Part shown: piece after piece, positions 7,962 to 7,972 of the stretch
Layout: the number at the start of each line of letters is the position of its first letter
Position numbering within the stretch: the first letter of the stretch is position 1
NCBI GenBank assembly: GCA_937892405.1
Contig: CALAFS010000162.1
Coordinates: 1-7,972, forward strand
DNA: 7,972 bases
Origin: an uncultured Clostridia bacterium
GTDB lineage: Bacteria > Bacillota > Clostridia > Oscillospirales > CAG-272
Direction of reading: 5' to 3'
Made by a program: the position numbers and the translations under genes
The notes under the pieces: generated by a model
The model's database searches: none
What the model was told of the DNA's origin: nothing
What the model saw: the letters and a program-made list of their open reading frames with translations, nothing else

Positions 7962-7972
7962 GTCCATCGGTA

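Noticed and set aside
1..7972. AddAB-type nuclease, or a new defence system built on UvrD-like helicases.
   Set aside because: A RecC-like scaffold, RecB with complete motor and nuclease motifs, and a RecD with its N-terminal domain in one operon is classical RecBCD. No extra effector or unknown gene is present.
1..7972. E. coli Chi octamers (GCTGGTGG or its complement) in the locus.
   Set aside because: None noticed by eye on either strand, but this was not an exhaustive search, and the host Chi sequence is unknown.

Overview
The window carries one functional unit, the three subunits of the heterotrimeric RecBCD helicase-nuclease (exodeoxyribonuclease V). All three genes are on the minus strand, in the order recC (7948 to 5102), recB (5102 to 1599) and recD (1621 to beyond position 1). 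I assign them from helicase and nuclease motifs and from collinear similarity to remembered E. coli subunits. The recD gene runs off the left edge after 540 codons with no stop, so its last two helicase motifs (V and VI) are outside the window. Nothing is left uncovered except the 24 bases upstream of recC.

Layout: recC and recB meet at a TAATG overlap, where the A is shared between the recC stop and the recB start. The recB and recD genes overlap by about 23 bases. Both downstream starts have purine-rich Shine-Dalgarno sequences inside the end of the preceding gene. This is a tight operon with probable translational coupling. The ptrA gene that separates recC from recB in E. coli is absent. 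No promoter, terminator, RNA gene, mobile element, CRISPR array or convincing repeat was seen. Long open frames on the plus strand are antisense shadows of the rec genes.

How the genes work together (known for the family): RecB is a 3'-to-5' SF1A translocase with a C-terminal nuclease. RecD is a 5'-to-3' SF1B translocase on the other strand. RecC is a helicase-like scaffold without ATPase motifs that splits the duplex and scans the 3' strand for Chi. Together they process double-strand ends, load RecA and degrade unprotected linear DNA such as phage genomes. All expected catalytic residues visible in RecB and RecD are present, so the enzyme looks functional.

Organism: a bacterium with moderate to low GC and AT-rich codon choice. 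The proteins are clearly diverged from E. coli, and RecC is short (948 residues against about 1122 in E. coli). RecBCD instead of AddAB, with directly adjacent recC-recB-recD, fits several groups outside the Gammaproteobacteria. I recall spirochaetes having this order, but the taxonomic guess is weak. I see no evidence for an undescribed system here. The most interesting point is that RecC positions matching the E. coli Chi-recognition pocket are mostly changed.
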